Shown here in pieces: positions 1 through 7,277 of a stretch of 29,580 nt of DNA (the first letter of the stretch is position 1; the number at the start of each line of letters is the position of its first letter). Source of the stretch: an uncultured Anaerovibrio sp. GTDB lineage: Bacteria > Bacillota > Negativicutes > Selenomonadales > Selenomonadaceae. The stretch covers positions 1 through 29,580 of the forward strand of contig CAKPVW010000022.1 in assembly GCA_934196075.1 (NCBI GenBank). Direction: 5' to 3'. The translations under genes and the position numbers were made by a program. The notes under the pieces are model-generated. The model searched no databases, was not told the origin of the DNA, and saw nothing but the letters and a program-made list of their open reading frames with translations.

Positions 1-354
1 AATTCGTTAAGAAGCGAGGCGCATTAACATGCCGTAGAAGGGTACATGCCATGCCTCTCAGTTAGTGTATTCACAGCGATTTCTCGCCTTGGCACAGTTT
101 GTAATGATTGTCTTTCTTCGATATATGGTGGCATAGATAAAGCAGAATGATTCGCCAACAGCCGGAGGTGCATAACACTTTTGCGGCAGGAGGCTTCCTG
201 CTTTTGCGAAGCAAAAGTGAGCCCGGTGGCACTCTCTACTATTCCGGACTATGTGAATTGGCTCAGCGACAAGCGGTATATCTGCGTAAAGATAAACTAT
301 CAGGTAGGGTCATTTAGCCGACAGAGCAAAAGTCGTTATGACCGCAGGCTGTAT
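1..354 (+). repeat. Dispersed repeat copy A with outer arm
   Basis: Bases 149-354 are copy A of a repeat that recurs at 385, 24022 and 29220. Conserved marks are GATTCGCCAACAGCCGGAGG at the left, the palindrome CTTTTGCGAAGCAAAAG in the middle, and a segment ending GACCGCAGGCTGT. Bases 1-148 form an outer arm found again, inverted, at 24267-24415. In copy A the start codon of the embedded small frame is ATA rather than ATG and the frame stops at TAG straight after the conserved segment, so this copy is probably not translated. The element may extend left of the window. Confidence 0.85.
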
Positions 355-384
355 TAGGAGAACAAGACAGCGGTAAACTACGAT

Positions 385-631
385 GATTCGCCAACAGCCG
401 GAGGGGCATGACACTTTTGCGTCAGGAGGCTTCTTGCTTTTGCGAAGCAAAAGTGAGCCCGGTAGCTCTCTCTGCCAATCCGGTCACTGTGAATTGGCTC
501 AGCGACAAGCGGTATCTCTGCGTAAGGATAAATTATCAGGCAGGGTCATTTAGCCGACAGAGCAAAAGTCGTTATGACCGCAGGCTGTCTTTCAGAAAAA
601 CGAGGACGTATAACTCTGCAAATAAGAATTT
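385..631 (+). repeat. Dispersed repeat copy B
   Basis: Second copy in the same orientation as copy A, starting about 30 bases after it. It runs from GATTCGCCAACAGCC to a tail matching the far ends of copies C and D (CAAATAAGAATTTAC here). It contains an ATG (408) preceded by GGAGG and an open frame of about 60 conserved codons (MTLLRQEASCFCEAKVSP...). The frame then runs on by chance through the terminator and the tRNA on the other strand. It lacks the 148-base outer arm of copies A and C. Confidence 0.85.
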
Positions 632-644
632 ACGCAACAAAAAA

Positions 645-664
645 GCACTATCCGAAGATAGTGC
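645..664 (-). terminator. Terminator of tRNA-Gln
   Basis: On the minus strand GCACTATC-TTCG-GATAGTGC forms an 8 bp stem with a UUCG tetraloop, followed by six T residues, 12 bases after the tRNA CCA end. This is a textbook Rho-independent terminator. Confidence 0.9.
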
Positions 665-675
665 CTCATACTCAA

Positions 676-751
676 TGGCAGGGGTAGCAGGACTCGAACC
701 TACGAATGCTGGATTCAGAATCCAGTGCCTTACCAACTTGGCGATACCCCT
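676..751 (-). tRNA. tRNA-Gln (anticodon CUG)
   Basis: The minus strand folds as a tRNA: acceptor AGGGGTA pairs with TACCCCT, discriminator G, encoded CCA. The anticodon stem CTGGA/TCCAG encloses loop TTCTGAA, giving anticodon CUG (glutamine). The T-arm contains GGTTCGAGTCC. It has its own consensus promoter (780-808) and terminator (645-664), so it is a single-gene unit. Confidence 0.93.
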
Positions 752-779
752 AGGTGTTCATGCGTTGTGAACAAGAAAT

Positions 780-808
780 ATTATAGGACATTTTCACATT
801 TATGTCAA
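780..808 (-). promoter_or_regulatory. Promoter of tRNA-Gln
   Basis: Minus-strand TTGACA and TATAAT, both perfect consensus, are separated by exactly 17 bp and lie about 28 bases upstream of the mature tRNA 5' end. Confidence 0.85.
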
Positions 809-827
809 GGAAAAAAATAAATTTATT

Positions 828-1508
828 TTAAATATTAGGCAGCTGCCAATTTATAGGCTGTTCTCCCACAGACTCTAGGAACTTATTTACCTTGGAAAAA
901 GGCCGACTGCCAAAGAATCCCCTATAGGCCGAAAGAGGACTAGGATGGGGAGATTCCACAATAAAATGTTGAGGGTTGGTTATCATAGCTTTCTTCCGGC
1001 GAGCCGGAGCACCCCAAAGGATAAAAGCCACCGGCTTTTCCCGCTGATTCAGCAAAGAAATAATCTTATCCGTAAAAAATTCCCAGCCCTTATCCCGATG
1101 AGAATTAGCACGATGGGCCTGGACTGTCAGCACCGTATTCAACAACAAAACACCCTGTCTAGCCCAAGGCTCCAAACAGCCATTATTAGGCACATGACAC
1201 CCCAAATCAGTTTCCAGCTCCTTAAAAATATTTACCAAAGACGGTGGCGGCGGTACATTAGGCTGAACAGAGAAGCTCAATCCATGGGCCTGCCCTGGCT
1301 CATGGTATGGATCCTGCCCCAAAATCAATACCTTGGTATCAGCATAGGAGGTATAATGCAGCGCATTGAAAATACTATACATATCAGGATAAACCTGCTT
1401 ACTCCTATACTCGCCTATCAAAAACTGGCGCAGCTGGCGATAATAAGGCTTTGCCATTTCCTCCTTCAGATACTGCCCCCAGTCATTTCTAAAAATCTCC
1501 ATATCCAC
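828..1508 (-). CDS. ung: Uracil-DNA glycosylase (family 1)
   Basis: Cytosolic base-excision repair enzyme that removes uracil from DNA. The 226-residue product has the usual family-1 length and motifs: the water-activating loop GQDPYH (near residue 64), followed by the HGLSFSV segment, LLNTVLTV, the [11 protein letters not shown] strand, and the leucine-intercalation loop [10 protein letters not shown] near the C-terminus. The start is either this ATG or the one two codons downstream (MDMEIF versus MEIF); AGGAGAAAGGGG lies just upstream. It is leftward and monocistronic, between the tRNA-Gln promoter and the DnaA-box region. Nothing is missing or unusual in the catalytic motifs. Confidence 0.95.
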   Translation of the reverse strand: MDMEIFRNDWGQYLKEEMAKPYYRQLRQFLIGEYRSKQVYPDMYSIFNALHYTSYADTKVLILGQDPYHEPGQAHGLSFSVQPNVPPPPSLVNIFKELETDLGCHVPNNGCLEPWARQGVLLLNTVLTVQAHRANSHRDKGWEFFTDKIISLLNQREKPVAFILWGAPARRKKAMITNPQHFIVESPHPSPLSAYRGFFGSRPFSKVNKFLESVGEQPINWQLPNI

Positions 1509-1618
1509 ATCTCCCCTTTCTCCTCAGTAGATAGATTACCTACTATTTTATCACAAACACCTAGTCAAAAGAAAAATATATTGACATTAATTCCTCACAA
1601 ATAGTTTGACACCATAAA

Positions 1619-1648
1619 AGGCAGATACCGGAAATCCGATATCTGCCT
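1619..1648 (-). terminator. Terminator downstream of ptsHI
   Basis: Inverted repeat AGGCAGATA / TATCTGCCT with a 12-base loop. On the minus strand it is followed by TTTTATGG, which fits termination of leftward ptsHI transcription about 90 bases after the ptsI stop. The T tract is short, so strength is uncertain. Confidence 0.6.
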
Positions 1649-1662
1649 GATATTTCATAAAG

Positions 1663-1723
1663 TTATCCACAATTTTATCCACATTATACACAGATTCTGT
1701 GCACAAGTGAAAATTTATCCACA
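1663..1723 (+). promoter_or_regulatory. Cluster of DnaA boxes
   Basis: Three perfect TTATCCACA boxes in the same direction (1663-1671, 1675-1683, 1715-1723) plus a one-mismatch TTATACACA (1684-1692) lie within 61 bases between ung and ptsI. Boxes 1 and 2 are 12 bp apart start to start. Consensus DnaA boxes at this density are unlikely by chance. No dnaA, dnaN or AT-rich unwinding element is visible beside them, so this is not called an origin. Confidence 0.7.
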
Positions 1724-1733
1724 GAAACTGTGC

Positions 1734-3446
1734 TTAGTGATCCAAAGCTTCATGGAGATACTTCAGAACCTGCTCACCAGTTTCCATTTCCATAACCTTG
1801 GCCAGATGCTTCTGAGCCTCCTCGTAGGTTACAGACCGAAGCATTTCCTTGACACGTGGAATAGAAGGTGCACTCATACTCAGCTCAGTAATGCCCATAC
1901 CCATCAGAATAACTGCGGCATATGGATCGCTAGCCATCTCACCACACATACCAGACCAAATGCCATGATCAGAAGCAGCCTTAATGGTGCGCTGAATCAG
2001 CTGCAGCACTGCTGGATGGAAATGGTTGTAGAGATAACCCACATTAGGATTAATGCGGTCTACAGACAGAGTATACTGAACCAAATCATTGGTGCCGATG
2101 CTGAAGAAATCAACATACTTGGCAAAGATTGGAGTCATAACTGCGGCTGCCGGAGTCTCAACCATAATACCCAGCTGAACAGACTTGGAATATTCCTTGC
2201 CTTCATCCTCCAGCTCCTGCATAGCCTCACGAACAAAAGCCCGCAGACGCAGAATCTCGTCCACGCTGACAATCATAGGCGCCATAATAGCAGCCCTGCC
2301 ATAAACACCGGCCCGCAGAATAGCCTTCAGCTGAGGCATAAACAAATCTCTACGGTTCAAGCTGATGCGAATCGCACGATAGCCCAGGAAAGGATTCTCC
2401 TCATGGGGAATATTCAAATAAGGCAGTGGCTTATCACCGCCAATATCCATGGTACGGATAACACACAGCTCACCATTGCAGGCTTCAACAGCCTTCTTGT
2501 AGCTCTGGAACTGCATTTCCTCGGACGGAATATCTTCCCGGCCCATGAATACAAACTCGGAGCGGAACAACCCCACACCCTTGTTACCATATTTAGCAGC
2601 ATTCTCAGCATCATTAGGACTGCCAATATTAGCAGCCAACTGAACCTCTACGCCATCCTTCGTAACTGCCGGCAAATCCTTCAAAGCAGCATAACGAGCC
2701 TCATCAGCCTTCTGCTTAGCCAGCTTTGCCTCGTATTCCTTGAGAGTTGCCTCATCAGGATCGATGAAAATATCGCCGGTATGTCCATCAATAATAACAA
2801 ATGCACCCTCTGGAATAGCATCCAGTCTATGCTCCATACCTACCACAGTAGGAATAGCCCTAGACTTAGCGATAATTACCGCATGACAGGTGGTGCTGCC
2901 CTGTCCCATAATAACACCAGCAATCTTATCATCAGGAACTGAGGCAATAACGGAAGGCTCTACCTCGTAACCGCAGAGCACTACCATATTATCGCCAACC
3001 TCTGGTTCCTTGATACCAAGAATCTTGCCAGCAATACGCTTACTTACATCCAATACATCGGCTGCACGCTCACGAAGATACTCGTCATCCATGGACTGGA
3101 AAATCTTGGCAGACTCAGCAGCAGATGCCAAAATAGCCGCTGGTGCATTACCCATCTCCTGAACCTTATCAGTCATGCCGTCTGTCAGCATTGGATCCTG
3201 TGCCAAGAACATATGAGCTTCCATAATATTAGCCTGCTCATCGTGTCCCGCAGCACGCATCTGCTCAACGCTCTTTTCCAGAATATCTGCCACTTCTGCT
3301 ACAGCCTTGCTGAGCTTCTCTAGCTCCTCCTCAACTGTACCTGGCTGATAAGCAGCCAAATAGCCATCCAGTGCCTGACCAGCCTTCATAATATAGCCGA
3401 TACCGATTCCCTGAATAGCACCCATTCCCTGCATTTTTTCTGGCAT
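1734..3446 (-). CDS. ptsI: PTS enzyme I (phosphoenolpyruvate-protein phosphotransferase)
   Basis: First enzyme of the sugar phosphotransferase system: it takes phosphate from PEP onto a histidine and passes it to HPr in the cytosol. The 570-residue product is full length. The N-terminal domain carries the phospho-histidine in GSTTCHAVIIAKSRAIPTV (His188). The PEP-binding barrel shows GLFRSEFVFMGRE, and GMCGEMASDP holds the active-site cysteine (Cys501). The common family form at the first site is TSHAAI, so TCHAVI is a mild variant. The gene follows ptsH by 30 bases with AAGGACGG upstream of ATG. No sugar-specific enzyme II gene is nearby, as expected for the general components. Confidence 0.97.
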   Translation of the reverse strand: MPEKMQGMGAIQGIGIGYIMKAGQALDGYLAAYQPGTVEEELEKLSKAVAEVADILEKSVEQMRAAGHDEQANIMEAHMFLAQDPMLTDGMTDKVQEMGNAPAAILASAAESAKIFQSMDDEYLRERAADVLDVSKRIAGKILGIKEPEVGDNMVVLCGYEVEPSVIASVPDDKIAGVIMGQGSTTCHAVIIAKSRAIPTVVGMEHRLDAIPEGAFVIIDGHTGDIFIDPDEATLKEYEAKLAKQKADEARYAALKDLPAVTKDGVEVQLAANIGSPNDAENAAKYGNKGVGLFRSEFVFMGREDIPSEEMQFQSYKKAVEACNGELCVIRTMDIGGDKPLPYLNIPHEENPFLGYRAIRISLNRRDLFMPQLKAILRAGVYGRAAIMAPMIVSVDEILRLRAFVREAMQELEDEGKEYSKSVQLGIMVETPAAAVMTPIFAKYVDFFSIGTNDLVQYTLSVDRINPNVGYLYNHFHPAVLQLIQRTIKAASDHGIWSGMCGEMASDPYAAVILMGMGITELSMSAPSIPRVKEMLRSVTYEEAQKHLAKVMEMETGEQVLKYLHEALDH

Positions 3447-3476
3447 AATAAATCCGTCCTTCCGCCCTTTTACTAA

Positions 3477-3749
3477 TTAGTCTTCGCCGAAACCGGATTT
3501 GAACATGCCGCCGAACTTCTCAATAGCCTCATTCTCATCAGGACCATCTGCAGTAATGGTAACAACAGTACCCTTCTTAGCCTGGAGAGTCATGATACCC
3601 ATCAAGCTCTTAGCATCAGCCTTCTTGCCGGTAGCTTCTACAGACAAGGTAACCTTGGACTTAAAGTTTCTTGCCTCCTTGGCAATCTGTCCTGCTGGAC
3701 GTGCATGGAGACCCTGAGCATTCATAACTGTGAAATTTTCTTCGCGCAT
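3477..3749 (-). CDS. ptsH: Phosphocarrier protein HPr
   Basis: Small phosphocarrier that moves phosphate from enzyme I to sugar-specific EIIA proteins. At 90 residues it is family length. GLHARPAG contains the phospho-acceptor His15. KSLMGIMTL contains Ser48, matching the Ser46 site of Firmicutes HPr that HPr kinase/phosphorylase modifies; a link to carbon catabolite control is inferred from this, as no hprK or ccpA lies here. It is the first gene of a ptsHI operon. A consensus-like promoter lies about 190 bases upstream, leaving a long AT-rich 5' leader. Confidence 0.97.
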   Translation of the reverse strand: MREENFTVMNAQGLHARPAGQIAKEARNFKSKVTLSVEATGKKADAKSLMGIMTLQAKKGTVVTITADGPDENEAIEKFGGMFKSGFGED

Positions 3750-3936
3750 TTTTTACCCCTCATTTCTTGATTTTGTGCTATACTGTAAATGTACTTTATA
3801 CATCTTCGCTATAATGTTTAATTCGACATCAATACAAAATCCCCTGCTTTTTAATAAAAAATCTTGGCGTTTTTTTCTAGCGAATGAATTTTGCCACTGA
3901 AACGAAAATTTATAGCGAAATTTTATCTGCTGTATT

Positions 3937-3965
3937 ATTGTACAAGCATTGTGTGATATTTGCAA
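3937..3965 (-). promoter_or_regulatory. Candidate ptsHI promoter
   Basis: Minus-strand TTGCAA (3960-3965) and TACAAT (3937-3942) are 17 bp apart, pointing to ptsH. The predicted leader (about 180 nt to the ATG) is AT-rich. Bases 3750-4109 hold no gene that I can support; an 88-residue minus-strand frame there looks like chance. Confidence 0.5.
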
Positions 3966-4109
3966 GTAGAAAACAATACAAACAAAAAAAAATAATGTAA
4001 AACGAAATTTAAGTATCATGAAATGAAGTTTTTTGTTATAATATTTTTGGTAGAATTAGGCAAAATTATAAATCTATCATATGATATAATAAATAATCAA
4101 TAATAAATT

Positions 4110-5057
4110 GTGGTGTGTATTTTGGTGTTTTTTGTAATAACAGCCTCCATTATGGCTATCTGTATTCTATCTATTCATAAATTTGCCCGCAAACTGGGCG
4201 CAGAGCTTTCCCTTTCTGCCTTGGTATTATGCGGTGTTTCTGCTCTGATTATCAACTTTATGGCCATCAGAGTAAATCCATTTTTGACAAAAGCCTACTA
4301 TTATATATTGGGCACAATGATTATTTTTGCAGCCACCGGCACAACCTGCTATAATAAGTATTTGTTATACAGGCGCAGCAAATTGGCTGGTCAGGGTGCT
4401 GTGCACAATGCCAATATAACTATTGAGACAGATATTGTACCTGATACAGCTGAAGAAATGCCTGAAACAGCCTCGGCTGCAGAGACTAAGGCTATGCCAG
4501 ATGCAGCATCCGCTAAGCTGCCTGAACCTAAGCTGGCAGAAGTCCCCCAGGAGGTATTCGACGAGCCTGCACCAATAAATAAGCTTGACGAAACACCAGC
4601 AATGAAATCTGATAAGATAGCTGAATCCACGCCAGCGGAGGAGCTTGAAGCAATCACCGAACCTGCACCAGTGGAGGAATTTGAGACAATCGCCGAACCT
4701 GAGCCAGCAAACACGATAAAGCCTGTTCTGCCGGAAGGCCTTGATTCTATGGATGCTCTTTTGGATTTTGCCTTTGACCAAAATGCCGCTGGCAATCACC
4801 AAATGGCTCTACTGGCTTACAGTACAGCGCTGCAGCAATATAATACTGATAGCTATGCTCCTTTTATCCTGATAGAAATGGTAAATCTATACAAATCTCA
4901 GGAACAGTATCAGGCTGCTATTGATTGCATCCATAATTATATGGATATCCCGGCTATTCAGGAAAATCCTGCCTATCAGGAAAAATTCCAGGCATATTTA
5001 GCCGAAATAAAATTGATTTCCCATAGTGTGGCTTCTGCTCAGTCTCCCAAGGATTGA
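4110..5057 (+). CDS. Membrane-anchored TPR-like protein, function unknown
   Basis: I do not recognise a named family. The 315-residue product has three hydrophobic stretches (about residues 3-22, 34-53 and 64-81), so the N-terminus should sit in the cytoplasmic membrane. A long linker rich in Glu, Pro and Ala (about 92-210) follows, with repeated short motifs such as EPAPVEE. The C-terminus (about 213-305) reads as helical TPR-like hairpins (GNHQMALLAYSTALQQYN, then SQEQYQAAIDCIHNYMD). The start is a GTG without a clear ribosome binding site, so the N-terminus is uncertain. The gene lies 41 bases upstream of the PRC-barrel gene and they are probably co-transcribed; both carry repetitive acidic/proline linkers. 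Confidence 0.8.
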   Translation: MVCILVFFVITASIMAICILSIHKFARKLGAELSLSALVLCGVSALIINFMAIRVNPFLTKAYYYILGTMIIFAATGTTCYNKYLLYRRSKLAGQGAVHNANITIETDIVPDTAEEMPETASAAETKAMPDAASAKLPEPKLAEVPQEVFDEPAPINKLDETPAMKSDKIAESTPAEELEAITEPAPVEEFETIAEPEPANTIKPVLPEGLDSMDALLDFAFDQNAAGNHQMALLAYSTALQQYNTDSYAPFILIEMVNLYKSQEQYQAAIDCIHNYMDIPAIQENPAYQEKFQAYLAEIKLISHSVASAQSPKD

Positions 5058-5098
5058 GACGAAGGCTGCACCCTAATATATTTTCAGGAGGAATTCCC

Positions 5099-6031
5099 AT
5101 GAAAAAAAGTGTTGAAATTATTGGCTTGCCAGTAATCAGTATTACTGAAGGCCGCGAGCTTGGCATGAGCAAAACCCTGCTTATCGATGCCAAAAATGGC
5201 AGTATTGCTGCTATTACTATTGAGGATGAGGATTGGTACAGAGGCGTAAAGCTCCTGCCTTATGCCTCTGTAATTGCCATCGGTGAGGATGCCGTTACAA
5301 TTACCAATAGCGAAAACATCCTTACTCTGGAAGATGCTGGCGATTATGAAGCCATGATGGATGCCAACATCAAGATTATTGGCACCAAGGCTATTACCAA
5401 ATCCGGTACCATTCAGGGTAAGGTTGTAGAAATCTACATTGGTGAAAACGGCAAGATTGAGAAATGCGAAATCGAAGGCCGTGATGGCAGTCTTTCTGAG
5501 ATTACTGCCGAGCAGATTTCTATTTTCGGTAAGCAGGTAACTGTAATTGACTCCGATGTAGAAAAAAAAACTGAATTTGTAGCAGCTGTGGAAGCTCCTG
5601 CGGTAGCAGCCCCTAAGACTGAGGCGCCAAAGGTTGAGGTTAAGGAAGCTCCTAAGGCCGAGGCTCCAAAGGTTGAGGTTAAGGAAGCTCCTAAGGCCGA
5701 GGCTCCAAAGGCTGAGGTTAAGGAAGCTCCTAAGGCCGAGGCTCCAAAGGTTGAGGTTAAGGAAGCTCCTAAGGCTGAGGCTCCAAAGGCTGAGGTTAAG
5801 GAAGCTCCTAAGACCGAGGCTCCAAAAGCAGCTGATGCAGCGGCTCAGTTGGCAGATAAAGCCACCGAGGAGCGTCATCGCCGTTTCATGCTGGGCAAAA
5901 CCGTAACCAAGGACATTGTTTCCGCTACTGGTGTTACCCTGGCAAAAACTGGTGATGTTGTTACCGAGGAGATTCTCCAGAAGGTCAAAATGGCCAATAT
6001 GTTTATCGAATTGTCCATGAATGTAAAATAA
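5099..6031 (+). CDS. PRC-barrel protein with EAPK tandem repeat
   Basis: The 310-residue product starts at an ATG preceded by TTCAGGAGG; an in-frame start 15 codons upstream lacks such a site. Residues 1-75 and about 80-150 look like two successive PRC-barrel domains (TEGRELGMSKTLLIDAKNG, then SGTIQGKVVEIYIGENGKI), a fold for small-molecule, RNA or protein contacts. Residues 175-239 are five copies of a 13-residue unit, EAPK(V/A)EVKEAPK(A/T), and then a partial copy. The C-terminal 50 residues (GKTVTKDIVSATGVTLAKTG...) form a separate conserved-looking module. No signal peptide is seen. The role is unknown; a partnership with the preceding membrane/TPR protein is inferred from adjacency only. 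Confidence 0.85.
   Translation: MKKSVEIIGLPVISITEGRELGMSKTLLIDAKNGSIAAITIEDEDWYRGVKLLPYASVIAIGEDAVTITNSENILTLEDAGDYEAMMDANIKIIGTKAITKSGTIQGKVVEIYIGENGKIEKCEIEGRDGSLSEITAEQISIFGKQVTVIDSDVEKKTEFVAAVEAPAVAAPKTEAPKVEVKEAPKAEAPKVEVKEAPKAEAPKAEVKEAPKAEAPKVEVKEAPKAEAPKAEVKEAPKTEAPKAADAAAQLADKATEERHRRFMLGKTVTKDIVSATGVTLAKTGDVVTEEILQKVKMANMFIELSMNVK
5621..5830 (+). repeat. 39-bp tandem repeat, five units plus partial
   Basis: Unit GAGGCTCCAAAGGTTGAGG... of exactly 39 bp repeats five times (5621-5815) with a partial sixth. Units differ at a few positions, several of them switching Val and Ala codons (GTT/GCT). The repeat is in frame and encodes an alternating acidic/basic Pro-Ala linker whose length could change by slippage without shifting the frame. 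Confidence 0.95.
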
Positions 6032-6073
6032 TTCCAGGACACCGATAAATAGCTAAAATTTTCTTTGTACAGT

Positions 6074-6157
6074 AAAACATGATGACAATACCATGATGAC
6101 AGGGTTCACATAAATGAGCAATCCTTATGCCTGTCATGGTAAATGTCATCATGTTTT
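6074..6157 (+). terminator. Long hairpin terminator after the PRC-barrel gene
   Basis: AAAACATGATGACA (6074-6087) pairs perfectly with TGTCATCATGTTTT (6144-6157). An inner CC(A)TGA..CAGG / CCTGTCATGG pairing extends the stem, and CTTATTTTTA follows. It lies 42 bases past the stop codon. Bases 6158-6346 are AT-rich leader with a TATAAT near 6240 and no further gene. Confidence 0.75.
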
Positions 6158-6346
6158 CTTATTTTTAGCACCAATATCTGCACATATTACGCAAGACATC
6201 ACCATGGGATTTATCGCCTATGTATAATAATTATTTATGGTATAATAAATTCCGTAATTCACGCAAATTTCCCAAAAATTTTTCAAAAAATTTTTGTCTG
6301 CCAGGGCTTGTTCGCCTTTTTTAACATCTTCAAAGGAGGTTTTTTT

Positions 6347-6772
6347 ATGATATCTACAACTAATCCAGATTTTTCTGACCATTTAAATAGCTTCTATAAC
6401 AACAATCCCTACGTACAACTGTTGGGCATCCAAATAGAAAAAATAACATTCGGACAGGTTACTCTATCCATGGAGGCCAAAAATAATCTTTCCAACTTCT
6501 ACCATATTGCTCACGGAGGAGCTTTGGCCAGTCTAGCCGATACTGCCATGGGTGCAACCTGCCTTTCTGTAAATAAAAAAGTTGTTACCCAGGCTATGAA
6601 CATAAATTTCGTAAAAGCTGTTCCTGAGGGCAGCATCGTAAAAGCTACTGGCAAAATCATCCATAATGGACGCAAAACTCTGGTTTGTGAAACTGAAATT
6701 GTGGATAGTGACGGACAAATTTGCTGTAAAGCCACTGCTAATTTTTTTGTCATCGGTCCTTATGCCATTTGA
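6347..6772 (+). CDS. PaaI-type hotdog-fold thioesterase
   Basis: The 141-residue product starts at the ATG after a strong AAAGGAGG (8-base spacing); longer upstream readings cross non-coding sequence and are rejected. It has the hotdog thioesterase signature HIAHGGALASLADTAMGA at about residues 48-65, where the HGG motif and the downstream Asp form the usual active site, followed by NINFVKAVPEGSIVKATGKI and the closing strands. The family hydrolyses acyl-CoA or aryl-CoA esters in the cytosol. The true substrate cannot be read from sequence, and the neighbours give no pathway. It is a single gene. Confidence 0.9.
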   Translation: MISTTNPDFSDHLNSFYNNNPYVQLLGIQIEKITFGQVTLSMEAKNNLSNFYHIAHGGALASLADTAMGATCLSVNKKVVTQAMNINFVKAVPEGSIVKATGKIIHNGRKTLVCETEIVDSDGQICCKATANFFVIGPYAI

Positions 6773-6945
6773 GAGATATCTTCCTATTCGCCCCCAAGCC
6801 TTCCCCATGCATATTTGTACAATGATTTTGTATACAAAAACCATTGTCTATGTTCTCAATCCATCATATATGCACATTTGTATGTGAAATCGACCTTATC
6901 AGGAATAAATCCTCGAAAAATAATTATTATTGTCATACATTTTTC

Positions 6946-6974
6946 TTGACAAAATAGGAGCAAAATACTATACT
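6946..6974 (+). promoter_or_regulatory. Strong promoter of the leader RNA
   Basis: TTGACA (6946-6951) and TATACT (6969-6974) with a 17 bp spacer. Transcription should begin about 6981 and enter the structured leader at once. No gene precedes it on this strand within 170 bases. Confidence 0.85.
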
Positions 6975-6980
6975 ATTCTC

Positions 6981-7079
6981 AGGTTAAAGAGATGGCCTCG
7001 CCGTTTTCCCGCACTTATTTTTTGATTGCGGCGTACGTCATATAACCGTCGAGCAGGGTGGAATTTTTTCCACCCTTTT
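6981..7079 (+). ncRNA. Terminator-bearing leader RNA, possible guanidine-IV (mepA) riboswitch
   Basis: About 75 nt of GC-richer sequence (AGGTTAAAGAGATGGCCTCG...) able to form hairpins (CCGCA/TGCGG, CTCG/CGAG) is followed by an intrinsic terminator, GGGTGGAA-TTTT-TTCCACCC, then TTTTCTCG (7056-7079). Promoter, short aptamer-sized RNA and terminator is the layout of a transcriptional riboswitch. The next gene on this strand, beyond an IS element, is a MATE exporter fragment, and guanidine-IV riboswitches are known upstream of MATE (mepA) genes. The riboswitch class is inference from context; I did not match a consensus. Apart from this RNA and its promoter, bases 6773-7160 hold no gene. Confidence 0.5.
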
Positions 7080-7163
7080 CTCGTATACAAAATTATTTAT
7101 CCTTCCACCTCTTTAGCTATGCAAAAACTAAAGTCAAGTCAATGACGGAAAAGTAGGATTGAC

Positions 7164-7277
7164 ATACTCCCCACGGCTGAAGCCGGGGGATTCTGGGATA
7201 TTAACGAACCTTGCCTACTGAAATAGCAGGTCTTACGAGTTCTCTCCACAATGGACAATGTCCTGCCCATTCTTATT
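7164..7277 (-). ncRNA. Putative omega RNA scaffold at the right end
   Basis: Between the tnpB stop and the element's right end the minus strand carries two hairpins: an upstream one (CCTGCT/AGTAGG) and a terminal one (CCCCCGGCT/AGCCGTGGGG). This is where TnpB guide RNAs of IS200/IS605 elements lie, and the second element has the same two stems with different bases. The sequence beyond the end (minus strand from 7160 downward, AATCCTACTTTTCCGTC) would be the guide. Transcription is inferred. Confidence 0.5.

Noticed and set aside
408..770. 120-residue plus-strand frame at the left end
   Set aside because: Only its first 60 codons coincide with the repeat; the rest runs antisense through a terminator and tRNA-Gln, so it is not annotated as a gene.
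1663..1723. Chromosomal origin of replication
   Set aside because: DnaA boxes are present but no dnaA/dnaN neighbour and no AT-rich unwinding element adjoining; reported only as a box cluster.
1707..2942. 411-residue plus-strand frame opposite ptsI
   Set aside because: It is entirely antisense to a clear full-length ptsI, with no ribosome binding site or domain; shadow frame.
3753..4019. 88-residue minus-strand frame upstream of ptsH
   Set aside because: AT-rich Phe/Lys/Ile composition, overlaps the predicted ptsHI promoter and leader, no recognisable domain.
5084..5878. 264-residue minus-strand frame opposite the PRC-barrel gene
   Set aside because: Leu/Arg/Ser repeats mirror the 39 bp tandem repeat; the plus strand has the ribosome site and domain.
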